NCBI GenBank assembly: GCA_043228905.1
Contig: JBHGNT010000006.1
Span: forward strand, 16,368,001 to 16,432,000
Direction of reading: 5' to 3'
Origin: Azolla caroliniana
Taxonomy: Eukaryota; Polypodiophyta
DNA: 64,000 nucleotides
Part shown: positions 22,331 to 33,273 of the stretch, in pieces
Position numbering within the stretch: the first letter of the stretch is position 1
Layout of the letters: each line of letters opens with the position of its first letter
Program-made: the position numbers and the translations under genes
The notes under the pieces: model-generated
Database searches by the model: none
The model's input: the letters and a program-made list of their open reading frames with translations, nothing else
Told to the model about the DNA's origin: nothing

Positions 22331-23012
22331 ATGTATGCATAGATTGACATATTCGCATTCGTGGGGTTTCCCATTCGAACGCATACGAATGCATGGTCCA
22401 GTATTCGTTTATCCCCAAAAAAAAAAAGAGTCCAAGAACTCCCTCTTTTTTAGTTTACTAGGATAAAAAAAAAGAGACTTCACAATACAATAAAAAGGAA
22501 CATTAAGAGGGAGGGACTTGACACTAATAAATTTTTATAATAAATATAAAAGTATTCTTTTTATTTTTAATAAATAAATAAAATATAATAAAGGTTCATT
22601 AATTCTTCACTTTTTATTCTCTCAAAAATTATAGATATTTTTATTTTGATATTAAAAATTGGACTTCACACTAATCGTATTTCTATAATAAATATACAAA
22701 TATTCGTTTTTTAAAACAAATTAATTAATTAAAATAAAGGTTCTTAAACTTCCCTATTTTTTATTTGACACTATAAAAGAGAGTTAATACTAATCATATG
22801 TATATAATCTATTAATGAATGATTGTTCTTTTTTTAGTGAAATTAAATTTATTTAAATAAAAAAATAAATAAATTAATATTTTATATATTTTTGTAAAAC
22901 GAATGGTTTTATAATATTCTTGGGGCCATTTCGTATTCTCGAATATTGAGAATATCACGCATGGAGAATATGACAAATATCACGCATGTGTCAATCTATG
23001 CATATATGTATG
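22326..23012. mobile_element. AT-rich element with 24-bp terminal inverted repeat (MITE-like)
   Basis: The 16-base word TATGCATAGATTGACA at 22334-22349 recurs in perfect inverse orientation at 22989-23004; including flanks, 24 bases match with one mismatch. The 640 bases between are strongly AT-rich and contain three diverged copies of a roughly 130-base segment (an ACACTAATAAATTTTTATAA-like start near 22521, 22669 and 22788). No coding capacity. It sits just upstream of the KH gene. A clear target duplication is not visible because the ends run into TATG repeats. Confidence 0.45.
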
Positions 23013-23044
23013 TATGTGTATATACATACATATATGTACATTTA

Positions 23045-23262
23045 TATGTATGTACAACAAGTTTATTTGTAGTGGTAACTTGTTAATTTACTAGCTTTAC
23101 ATTTTGGATTTGAGATCCAGTTTTCTCATTTCTCCATTATTATTACTCCATGGATATCCTCCTAATTTACTAGATGCCATTGTGAAATTTAGGTGTTGAA
23201 TCCATGACCTACTTATTATTAGTCTTCATCCCACACATCCATCTGGGTACCTCTCTTTTGTT
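23045..23262. repeat. SINE-like unit with opposed tRNA-like ends
   Basis: Left end on +: AGTGGTAACTTG (23071-23082) and GGATTTGAGATCC (23106-23118). Right end on -: GGTCATGGATTCAAC (B box, 23194-23208 region) and GGTACCCAGATGG (23241-23253). The middle contains TAGTAAATTAGGAGGATATC-like sequence on - that recurs in the unit at 25182. AT/GT repeats flank it on the left. Confidence 0.5.
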
Positions 23263-23277
23263 CTTATAAAGAGCTTA

Positions 23278-23430
23278 CCCAATAGTGGTAAGCTGTTTAC
23301 ACTAGGTAGCACTACATCTTGGGTTCGAAACCCAATTTTCTCACCTCTCTATTATTACACCATAATGACCACCTAGTCTCCATTGGGCAACCTTACCGAC
23401 TAACCTACATTCATTTGGGCTCTCTCTCTC
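23278..23430. repeat. SINE-like unit with opposed tRNA-like ends
   Basis: Left end on +: TAGTGGTAAGCTG (23284-23296) and GGGTTCGAAACCC (23321-23333), a near-perfect B box. Right end on -: GTAGGTTAGTCGGTAAGGTT (A box, about 23390-23409), then GCCCAATGGAGACTAGGTGG, the same words as in the + unit at 25182. It directly follows the previous unit, suggesting a tandem or nested insertion. Confidence 0.55.
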
Positions 23431-23449
23431 TCTTTGAGATGAAAACACA

Positions 23450-26175
23450 CCATTTATATAAATGTGTGAAAAACACAACTTACAATGGGTGTTCACAATG
23501 GAGTATGATCACCCACTAAATACACTACATGGGTAGTGGAACATGTTGAATTGCCAATAAGCTAGACAAACACTCCGTCGAGGAAAGAATTATCATTTGC
23601 TCCAATAAAGAAATTTGTCACATTAGTACTCCCTTCAACTTTTGCCTATATGCTTTCACTCCATGCCTCTAATACAGGCTCGCAAAGAAATGTGAAATAT
23701 GATACATCGTAAAAGACGAGCGCGGAAGGCATCCCAATATTGGGACCTCTACCATATGCTCATGAGTAACAATTGTGCCACTACCCAAAGGAGATTACAA
23801 TAACAAGACCAAAACAACCATTAAAGTTACTAACACCTAGTACACATATATAGAGAAGATACTATCTATCCTATAGGGATGGGGACCCATGGAAGAGTGC
23901 AACATAGCAAAGGAAGATGGACGGTAGGTCAACATTCTTGTAACAACGATTTATAACTAATGAAAGGATATTTTCATGGGGGGAAAAACACATATATAGA
24001 GAAACTTTACCAAGCCTCGAAGCACATCATATATGCTCGAGAGTGCCTAGTAACCCCTTTCCTCATTCTACTCTTTACTTTCGTGAAGGGTTTTCCACCA
24101 CAATGGACCATGAACACAATGGCCCATGTACATAATGGAGGGGATCCCATGGACCCCAATACATATAAGACTATTATGATTGATCATAGACTTGCTAAAT
24201 TGTATGGTGCATGATGGAAGCAAAGCTCATCGACTATATGGAGACATTGTATTTGTCTTTGAGCACCCCAACAGGCCGACTCTAGATGAGTCATCTCTAC
24301 TATTGACCATATATATTCACACTTAGATGCTTAATTGACTAGATCGAGCCTCATAAAAGGAAATTATATTGTTGTTTTGTGGATTTCCGCAAAGCCTTTG
24401 ACAAAATCCCTAAAGAGCGGTTGTTTGACAATCTAAAGCTTGGAGATACCAGATGATATGATTTGGGTCATCTATGCTTTATATGAACAAGTCTCCAAGT
24501 GTGTATGATGTCCAAGCAACCTATCAAATTACTTCACTAGCATCATTAGTGTAAAACAAGACTGTCCCCTATTACCGACTCTTTTTTGGATTTTATTGAT
24601 CGTAAGGGAGGCAATGGAGTAGACCTAAGGGCTATGCAAGTCAATATATTGCTTTATGCATATGATATAGTTTTACTCTGAGTTTGAACACAAACTATAA
24701 GGGCATCTTTAATGCCTCAGATTACTTTTGCACACAAAGAGGACTGATAGTGAATCTAGGGTAAACTAAAGTCCTTATCTTCCACACATGTGCTTAAGGT
24801 AGGAATAAATGTTAGCTAATGCTCTCTAATAGATAAGTTGAAGTAGTCAATCATTAGTATACCTTATAGTCATTTTTAGTGCTCGCTTAGGTAAATTTTC
24901 AATGACACATGTAGCAAAAGATTGACTAACAAGAGGACATGTGTCCCTCTCACTCTTGGAGAGTGAATGCCACCATGCACATTTCCAAGAGCCACGAACA
25001 AAGAGGTGGTTCTTCGACCCATTAGTAACCCCCTCCCTCATGTATGCACTGGTGGTTTGGGCTCCAGGGCTACCACCTTTCATGTGGTTCCAATTAGAGA
25101 GATTGTTGATCATGTTGCTATCACAACAAATCCGAAGCAAATCAACAATGTCATAAAGGATAGTTCACTTTGCCCAAATGGATGTAGCTTAGTTGGTAAG
25201 GTTGCCCAATGGAGACCAGGAGGTCATGACTTTAACCCCCACATTTCATAGTGGCATCTAGTAAATTAAGAGATATATATGAATTAATAGAGACAAGCTA
25301 ATTGGGATAAAAAAGAGAGAGAAAAGCATAGTTCACTTTACCTTTTATGCTAGTTGAAATACTTTTTCAACTGGTAGTTTTTACTAATAGGATACATAGC
25401 CAATCACATGTGCATACCTCATTAGGCTTTCAAGGCATCTCAATCCCTCTATGAGTCTGGAGATACTAGTTCTTGGTATAGTATTGTGGTAAGATGACTT
25501 TTCACAAACGGCCTAGACATTAATAACCTACCATCTCCTAGGTACGAGTACGAGACAGGAAAAACTTCAATCTCATATGGGAACCATAATAAAGTGATAC
25601 TCAACATATATGGATCAATCCACTAGAGCTACTCCCATCTAAAATATTGAATTATAAGGAGCATTTCATGCATTTCTGTGAGTTAGGATTTATTGTACGA
25701 CCAAAATATCTAGATATGTTATTGCCATATGCACTAAGGGTTGTCATTGGACAACTTAGAGTATCATCCAACAAACTTTAGATTGAGAATGGTCGCACTA
25801 ATGGATATGTAGATTATGTCATTTAGAGATAGAGGATGAGTGTCATGAACATCTGGCAATGACTACCACTTTACATGCAAATGTCCAACTTACATCAAGA
25901 TAAGGGAAAAATATAAAGAAAAACTTGGACCCTCTCCCACACTCTCCCAATTATGAAATACCTCGGACATAAAGACACTAGGTAGGTATATTGTGGAGTT
26001 AAAACGGTATAGAGAGACTAAGCTACAAAATGTTAACTATAAACTTTCTAGTATTCACCAACAGGTAACCATTGAATTTTTTAAGGACAGGGGGATGATG
26101 AATGTGGACACATTTGCACCAATCAGCCTCTCCCACACTAAACCAGAAAATCAAAGAGCAACCAAACAACCTTAG
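23450..26175 (+). pseudogene. Decayed LINE: reverse transcriptase and downstream
   Basis: The recognisable frames are in order. 23960-24214 gives LVTPFLILLF..GFPPQWTMNT and GGDPMDPNTYKTIMI. About 24340-24420 gives KLYCCFVDFRKAFDKIPKER. About 24545-24690 gives IIGVKQDCPLLPTLF, then LLYAYDIVLL (catalytic YADD changed to YAYD). About 24725-24790 gives TKRTDSESRVN in one frame against IVNLG.TKVLIFHTC in the other. 24850-25160 gives the post-RT region (MSLSLLESECHHAHFQEPRTKRWFF, ALVVWAPGLPPF). 25993-26175 keeps a last open piece. Stops and frameshifts are frequent. The 5' endonuclease part was not identified, and ends and target duplication are unclear. Confidence 0.65.
25182..25262 (+). repeat. 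tRNA-derived SINE unit inside the LINE
   Basis: Reads ATGTAGCTTAGTTGGTAAGG (A box), GCCCAATGGAGACCAGGAGG, TCATGACTTTAACCCCCAC (degenerate B box), then ATTTCATAGTGGCATCTAGT. The same words, inverted, form the right ends of the units at 21192 and 23278, so they are one family. It lies within the decayed LINE. Confidence 0.55.
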
Positions 26176-26229
26176 GTACCAAACTTTGATGTTACTCCTT
26201 GTCATGTAGAAGCAATTAAGAAGATAAGT

Positions 26230-27022
26230 TGTTGAGAATCAAACTCAACTTCCCGTGAGTGGAACACACTCTATTACCTCGTACGAGATGTACGGAGGAT
26301 CAAGTGTGATGAGCGAGGGTCAAATGTTATCATAATGTTGTGTATGTGTAGGGGGCATAAATGTAATTGTGAGTCGATACATATGTGAACACATGCACAC
26401 GTGTGTGCATGTGGATGGATACGAGGAGGTATGAGTGAGTGTCCAGTATGAATGCTCTAGGGGGCTTACACCCCTTTGTATCTACCCCCTCTTGTACTAT
26501 TTAACCCCCTTATGGGGAATGAATGAAAAAGGAATCATTTCTCTCTATCTATCTCTCTTTTCATCTCTCTCTCTCTCTCTTCCCTCCCCTTAACGTTGAA
26601 CCCCCTTGGGAGGGGGGTGGAGCCATTCTAGGCACCACCCCCCACCCCGCAATGCTTCTCAATGCACATGATCTCTCTCGCCATCAATCCCATACTCTCC
26701 ATCATCATCATAACCACCATGTCTATCTTTATCATGATTATCATCGTCCTTAACCCTAGCCCTAAAACATACAACACACTCTAGGATACTCAAGTGTGTG
26801 AACACCCCACCTCCTTGTATAGTAACTAGTGTGTCATAGAAGTTAATGTCCTATGACACATATTCCTTAGGTAGTTAAGACACGACCTCTTTCCCAAGAG
26901 GTTGTACTGGTGAGAGAACTTAGAGAGAAGGTGACTACATAAGCACCTTCTCCCTCTCATTGTATATGTTGGTTGTTCTTGCTTTCTCTGTAATATAGTT
27001 TTCTGATTTTTTGTAATCGTGA

Positions 27023-27060
<38 letters not shown>

Positions 27061-27101
27061 CACAATTCTTGTGCTGCATAGAATCCATCAGATTCTTCAC
27101 A
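26230..27101 (+). repeat. 5' LTR of copia-2
   Basis: Begins TGTTGAGAATC and ends GATTCTTCACA, 872 bp, and is followed at once by a primer-binding site, so the right end is exact. It contains CT and CA microsatellites (26560-26580, 27028-27064). The TGTTGAGA start is shared with LTRs at 14618 and 60741, but it is more than twice their length. Confidence 0.8.
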
Positions 27102-27116
27102 TGGTATCAGAGTGCG
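27102..27116 (+). promoter_or_regulatory. Primer-binding site of copia-2
   Basis: TGGTATCAGAGTGCG directly abuts the LTR end. TGGTATCAGAGC is the standard plant copia site complementary to the 3' end of initiator methionine tRNA, which primes minus-strand DNA synthesis. Confidence 0.9.
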
Positions 27117-27240
27117 TGGTTGCTTGATCAAAGCCCATCGCCTTTGCGTGTGATGTGCCCGATTCTGCGTTCGACATGAACCGACTAATCGTTGTAGCAG
27201 CCATCTACACAACTCACATCAAGAAGAAGAAGAAGCTCAA

Positions 27241-27917
27241 CATGAACACACAGATGGGAAGCGCTCTTCCTACCGAAAAGCTCAACAGAAACAACTTTGC
27301 GTCGTGGGAGTACAATTTGCACCAATACCTTGTCGGCCAAGGCTATTGGAGTTATGTCGAAGGGGCAAACGAGAATTGACCCAACCCAACACATGCTGAC
27401 TACCCAACTTGGGAGCAAGCGGCGAGTCATGTGTTGTACTGCCTTGCATCATGCGTCCATGATCACATGCTCGGCTACATCCAAGAGGTCAAAACACTGA
27501 AGGAGTTGTGGGGAAACCTCAAGAAGATTTTTGCAGCCAACATGACCGCAAGAAAGCTTCAACTCCGTCAAGAGTTGAACGACATACAACAGACAGACAT
27601 GTCAATCGGCAACTGCACCTTGAAGATCAAGGAGTTGTGTGATGCCCTCGGGTCGATCAATGTTAGCACTGACGAGGATGAAATGGTGCAAATTTGCCTC
27701 AGAGGATTAACACCTCAGTTCGGGTCCATTCGGTCGGCTGTGCTCGCAAGGGAGAATCCTCCCTCCTTCTTCGATCTCCAGTCGATGTTGTTGGTCGAGG
27801 AGAATCATGTTTGAACAAGATGCAATGCGCAAGAAGGATAGATGCTCTATTCGAACTTCAATGGAGGAAGAGGACAAGGTTGGGGAAGAAGAGGCTGATT
27901 TGGCCAAGGACGACTAT
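27241..27917 (+). pseudogene. Copia-2 gag (truncated by Tat2 insertion)
   Basis: Starts MNTQMGSALPTEKLNRNNFA, with a TGA at 27378 (ANEN-stop) and continuing in another frame as AASHVLYCLASCVHDHMLGY, TARKLQLRQELNDIQQTDMS, LKIKELCDALGSINVS, MVQICLRGLTPQFG and SMLLVEENHV-stop. This is a Ty1/copia capsid (UBN2-type Gag), closely parallel to copia-3 at 61292. The sequence stops at the Tat2 LTR at 27918, before the zinc knuckle. The rest of copia-2 is not found on the far side of Tat2. Confidence 0.85.
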
Positions 27918-28294
27918 TGTCCGCCGGAATAGTAATCGACGGACAAGAGCGTAGGAATAAGAAATACTATAAGATCATAACGCATGTAACGGTTCACGTA
28001 GGAAGCGTGAACGGCTAGATAGACCCTGCATATATAAAGGGCAGAAAACCTCTGATAGAGGGCGCGTGTAATTTTGGGAATGTAAAGAAACGTATCATAA
28101 TAGAATTCTATCTTCTCTGAAAGTCTGTGCATAGCTACGGCTAATTTGCTGTGTGTCTGGAATGCTTGAGCGTGTAAGAACGTAAGTGTAACCATTGCCA
28201 AGGAGTCGGTTGTAGCTGTCTCCCTCATACGCTGATAGGTTACAGGGAGCATTCCCCTACGCATTATGCATAGACGCCTATTCATTGTTCCACA
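27918..28294 (+). repeat. 5' LTR of Tat2
   Basis: A 377-bp LTR beginning TGTCCGCCGG and ending TTCCACA. A TATA box (CATATATAAAGGG) lies near 28029-28041, so this strand is the transcribed one. A copy of the same length, inverted, lies at 42160-42536, which defines both ends. The minus-strand open frame over it is an LTR artefact. Confidence 0.85.
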
Positions 28295-28640
28295 ACCACT
28301 TGGAGGTCTAGGTCGAAGGATTGACCGCGAACCGTGTTCCTAATCGGTAACACTTTTGGCACGCTTGGTGATCTTTGTCTTCTCACAGACGAGCAATGAC
28401 GAATGGACGTTTAGCCGCAGACACCCCAGAGAACCAACACGACAAGACCGGCCAATCACAAGGTCCGTCACACGCCAGGCAGAAGAACGTGCACGGCAAA
28501 AGCCTCGCCTCAGCAACCTCAGTACTACCTGCCGTGATTACAAAGGTGATTCTTCGCTTTCCAAATACCTCGACGAGACACGGGGACTACGCTCACCATA
28601 GCCACCCTGTGGTCTTTCCCAACTCGGCGTAGCCCCCAAC
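28295..28640 (+). other. Tat2 untranslated leader
   Basis: 346 bases between LTR and gag. No clear TGG-type primer-binding site adjoins the LTR; the nearest TGG is 7 bases in (TTGGAGGTCTAGG), so the priming tRNA is uncertain. Short open frames here lack domains. Confidence 0.5.
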
Positions 28641-31600
28641 ATGGCCTTTGCCTACCCCCGCTTTAACGGTGAAACCAACGCCGCAACTCATATTCGCATG
28701 TTCCTTAATGTCTGGAATGCGAATCACATGGCACAGAGCCTTTCGGAGGTGGTAGCGCACGATTCGAAAATGACGGAGTTCGGGTTAACATTGGATGGGC
28801 GAGCGGCGTTTTGGCATTCACAGATGGATTTACCAGCAATAACAACCTTCGATCAGCTACAGTCCGCTTTCTTGCGGTTCTTCCATTGGAGGGTTCCACA
28901 ACGTGAAATCCTCGGACAGTTCTACACAATTAAGCAACTGCCGACCGAGGCGATAGCAGACTTCAGCTTATGTTTCCAAAATTTACGGCAGAAACTAGAA
29001 CGGAGCCCCACGGAGGACGAGGCTCGAGAAACATTTCTGGCAGCATTACGCCGACCCATTCGGGCAATGCTCAACAACAATAGCGTGAAAGGGGAAACGA
29101 CGTATATGGTCATTGAACGAGCGTTACAGCTCGAGTTGGACGAGGAGGAGGAAAGGTTTTCTATGTCCTCCTTATGACAAGCGTTACCCCAGGACGAGGA
29201 ACGCCAGTTTCGTCAAGCAATCCAGTGCACGATCTGCTTGAACTCGGGGCATTCCGTAGTGGAGGGCAATATGCGAATCCACTGCCCAATCTGCCACTCG
29301 AAGGCTCACACAATCGAACAATGCGAATACAATATGTTGAATAGAGCCACTCCTGCAGTCCGCAACATGGACACCCAGCGTCCACCACGCCGGACTGAAC
29401 AAAGGAGGCAAGAAGACCAACCACGGTATATGGATTGCAACCCACGCGAGGACTGGCACCACCGGAATCGCCGAAATCACAACGATTCCGAGGAGGACGA
29501 ACCAGAGGACGAGGATTATCGTGGACATCTGAGTTATGCTAAAGGGGCCCGACGCTACGAGAATCACTGGCCGACAAACAAACGGGGCAACTTCAATGGT
29601 TATCATGGTAAGCCGCGGCAATATCGAGATCACCGGCGTTACGACGAAAGCTCAGGAGATGAGCGACACCAGGAACAATGACGGGACCAACAACAACCAC
29701 CGCGTGCGTTCCGACAAACGAGGCCGGACCGCAAGGAGCAAGTAGCACCAGGGGAGCGACACACACCATCAGGAGCTGAGAAGGGTGAATCAAGCATCCA
29801 TTGTTTTATTTGTCAGCAGCCCGGACATTATGCCATGCAATGCCCAACACGCAAGGGAAAGGGACCCGCTGTCAATATGATTACGGCAGAAGTGCAACAA
29901 GTCATGACACGCCAACAAACAAAAACGACTGATTGGGCTGCGCAAGACGAGATATGCTGACAAGCCCAGGCATGGGTGGAAAAAGCAAACGCGACCAATA
30001 CAGAGCGCATGCGGAAGGAGTCCGCGAACGCGAGGGAGCGAGCAGAGGACGAAGGACCGGTCCTAGACCCCATTTGGCAGGCATTAGCGGGCTGCGAGAT
30101 AACGTTAACCATGGAGAAACTGCTGCAGCTAGTCCCACGCTTCCGCCAGACCATGGAAGAACGGGTGACAGGCATACCCGGGGTGAGTATCGCTACAAAC
30201 CTTACAGACGTTAGCGACGGACCGCCGGTAGTGGACCAACACAACGTAGCTATTACATTAATATTACACGGAGAGGAAATTCCTGGATGCGTAATCGACG
30301 GCGGCTCAAGCGTCAATGTAATTAGCGTGAAAACTTGCGAGCAGTTAGGCATTTCAGAATGGGAGGCTTGCCCATTCTGGCTCCGAATGGCAGATACCCG
30401 CTCAGTACGACCATTGGGGTTAATTCGCAAAATAGGCATTATCGTGGGCGGACACCGCTTCGACATCTCGGCGGTCGTCCTCGACTTGGACGCCCCAGGG
30501 GCGTACCCAGTGCTTCTGGGCAGACCATGGCTTCAGGCAACAAATATCAAGTAGAGCTGGCAACACAAGTGTATCAATTTCCGACACGGACGCACCAAGG
30601 TTCGCGTACCTACGAAAGGAAGCACGCCACAACCCAAGGGTATAACACCATTATACGTAGAAGATATAAATATGCTGACTGGGGTGGAGGATGCAAAATT
30701 AGAGGCATACCTAGATGAGCACCCATGGATCATTCCGTTGTTCGAAATCGACGTCATCGCAACCGCGGCAGGATATGCCACGACCACTATTCTCCACGAT
30801 GAGGCTTACGAACCAAACCCAGAGTCCATATTGGAACTCAGCAGAGCACAGGCGGCATTCGAAAGGGAAATGGAGATTTCACGACGAGTCACCGCTTCCG
30901 CCCTGGAAGAAGTAAATGTGGGTACGGAATCGGAGCCCCGCTTCCTCTCCATCGCAAAGGAATTAAGGCCGGACCATAGAAACACGATGATCGCACTACT
31001 CATGAAATATAAAGATGTGTTCGCTTGGGCTCACGAGGACATGAAGGGGTTAGATCCCAAGTTCTATAAGCATAAGATCAATTTAGCAACCGACGCGAAA
31101 CCCTACCGCATGAACCCAAACTACGCGACCCGCGTGAAAGAAGAAATTGACAAGCTCCTGAAGGCGGGGTTCATACGGCCAGTTAAACAAGCGACATGGT
31201 TAAGCCCGATAGTGGTCGTTCCAAAGAAAAACGGAAAAATACGGGTATGCGTAGATTACTGAAAATTAAACGCCGTAACCATTACAGACGCATTTTCCGT
31301 ACCCTTCACCGATAGCGTACTGGACGCCGTCATAGGACATGAGATATACAGTTTTTTAGATGGCTTCAATGGCTATAACCAGGTACGCATGCATCCCGAG
31401 GACCAAGAAAAGATAGCATTTGTCATGGACTCGGGAGTCTATGTGGCAGTCGTCATGATGTTCGGGCTAAAGACGGCGCCGGCAACATTTCAATGAACAA
31501 TTACGGAGATCTTTGGGGAATACATTCTGGCGTTCATGCAAGTTTTTTTAGACGACTTTGTGGTATATGGGAGAACAATAGACCATTTTACGCACTTACA

Positions 31601-33269
31601 ACTGTGCCTGGAAAGTTGCCGCACCGCACGCTTAAGCCTGAATCCCGCGAAATGTGCTTTTGGCGTGACCAGCGGGACTCTCCTGGGCCATATAGTCAGC
31701 AAGGAGGGAATAACGGTTGATTCGAACAAGATATCCGTGATTACGCAAGCCAAAACTCTGACAAACGCCAAATCGCTCAGCAGGTTTTTAGGACAAATAC
31801 GTTGGCATAGTCGGATGATACGGTATTTGGCGGACTTCGCCACGCCGTTACATGTTGCCGTACATTGGACTCCTTTCCAATGAACTGCAACGGAGGATAA
31901 GGCCTATGAGGCACTTAAGATAATGCTCACATAGGCCCCCGTCGTACAACCACCAGTTTGGGCGAAGCCATTTCACGTGTTCGTCGACACCTCAGACATA
32001 GCAATAGGAAGTGCACTAATGCAGCTCACTGAACCAAACTGGTACCGGCCAATGTACTACGCTAGTCACAAATTATCAACAACAGAGCGTAACTATTCCA
32101 CAACGGAGCAGGAGGCGCTAGGGATGATCTATAGCATCAATAATTTCCGGCATTATTTACTAGGAAGGAAATTCACGTTCCACGTGGATCATTCGGCGCT
32201 GCTGTATTTGGTGGAGAAACAAGCCCTAATGGGGAAATTGGCACGATGGATGCTGCTGCTCCAAGAATTCGATTTCGTAATCCAGCACCGACCAAGGACG
32301 CAATACGCAATGGCAGATTTTTTGAGCAGACTTGAGAATGGCGAAACAGTACAGAAAGATGACGACGATTTTCCGGACGCTGACATCTTGCGAGTAGCAG
32401 CACTAGCAAAAAGAACGGAATCGACCTTTCCGAACCAGTGGCTTATGGAAATGACGTACTTTTTGACTACGGGACTTCCTCCACCACAATTACGCATGGA
32501 CGAGAAGAAATGACTAGCCGTCTGAAGCCGTCACTTCTGCCTCGTCGAAGGCGTTTTATATCACAAAGGAAGTGACGGCATTTGGCGACGTGAGGTACGT
32601 CAGGATGAGAAGGAAGCAGTTTTACGGGAGGCGCACTGCGGCACGGCAGGCGGCCATTACGCGGGTGACGTTACAACCCGGAAAGTATGCCAGGCAGGCT
32701 TCTGGTGGCCAACAATGCAGAAGGACACATCCGAGTATTGTAGAAAGTGTGATTTGTGTCAACGGATGGGCTAGCCCGCGGAGGGCGCAAGGATGCCACA
32801 CCAGCTCGTATTACCGCTCGACCCCTTCAAAAAGTGGGGATTGGATTTTGTGGGCCCCTTCACACCGGCGGCGGCCCGTACAGGCAATAAATACATATTG
32901 GTAGCCACGGATTATTGCACCAAGTGGGTAGAAGCAAAGGCACTACGTGAAAATACGACGACCGTCACAACCAGATTCCTTTACGAGCACATCTGGTGTC
33001 GGTTCGGTTGTCCGATTGAGCTCATCAGTGACCAGGGGAGTCACTTTCTCAATACGGTGGTTCGGGAACTAACACATCATTACGCAGTAGTCCATAAGAA
33101 GAGTACGCCATATTATCCACAGGAGAATGGGTTAGCAGAATCCACCAACAAGACGTTGCAGACCATTTTGAAGAAAATCGTCAATGAAAATAGAACGGAC
33201 TGGGATACCAAATTACAGAGTGCGTTATGGGCGTACAGAACCAGCTACAAAACAAGCATACAGTCAACA
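28641..33269 (+). pseudogene. Tat2 gag-pol (Tat/Athila-like Ty3/gypsy), single frame with nonsense codons
   Basis: One frame from ATG at 28641 to the insertion at 33273. Gag (28641 to about 29900; FNGETNAATHIRMFLNVW) has CCHC-type knuckles: CTICLNSGH at 29226, CPICHSKAHTIEQC at 29283, and CFICQQPGHYAMQC at 29802. Protease: CVIDGGSSVNVIS and LLGRPWLQ, about 30290-30530. RT: PKKNGKIRVCVDY, YSFLDGFNGYNQVRMHP, and catalytic MQVFLDDFVVYG near 31535. RNase H: HVFVDTSDIAIG and MADFLSRL. Integrase: HCGTAGGH and CRKCDLC finger, [18 protein letters not shown] and [11 protein letters not shown]. About eleven in-frame stops, all TGA or TAG, and no frameshift. A 1.25-1.5-kb-LTR gypsy element splits integrase; the frame resumes at 41744. 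Confidence 0.9.
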
Positions 33270-33273
33270 CCGT
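33270..33273. other. Target-site duplication, left copy (CCGT)
   Basis: CCGT before the TGTCG end of the inserted element is repeated at 41740-41743 after its CGACA end. Removing one copy plus the element restores the Tat2 integrase reading (..STPFRL..), which confirms the insertion. Four bases is one short of the usual five. Confidence 0.8.

Noticed and set aside
21652-22418. Several overlapping frames up to 214 residues on both strands with RERER, SLSLS or TRRDETRRD repeats
   Set aside because: They read the CT and pentanucleotide arrays at the KH gene 5' end; no domain and frames exist in all phases.
27914-28285. 123-residue minus-strand ORF matching 42160-42536 on plus
   Set aside because: Similarity between the two comes from a shared LTR, not from a conserved protein; the LTR TATA box lies on the opposite strand to the ORF at 27918.
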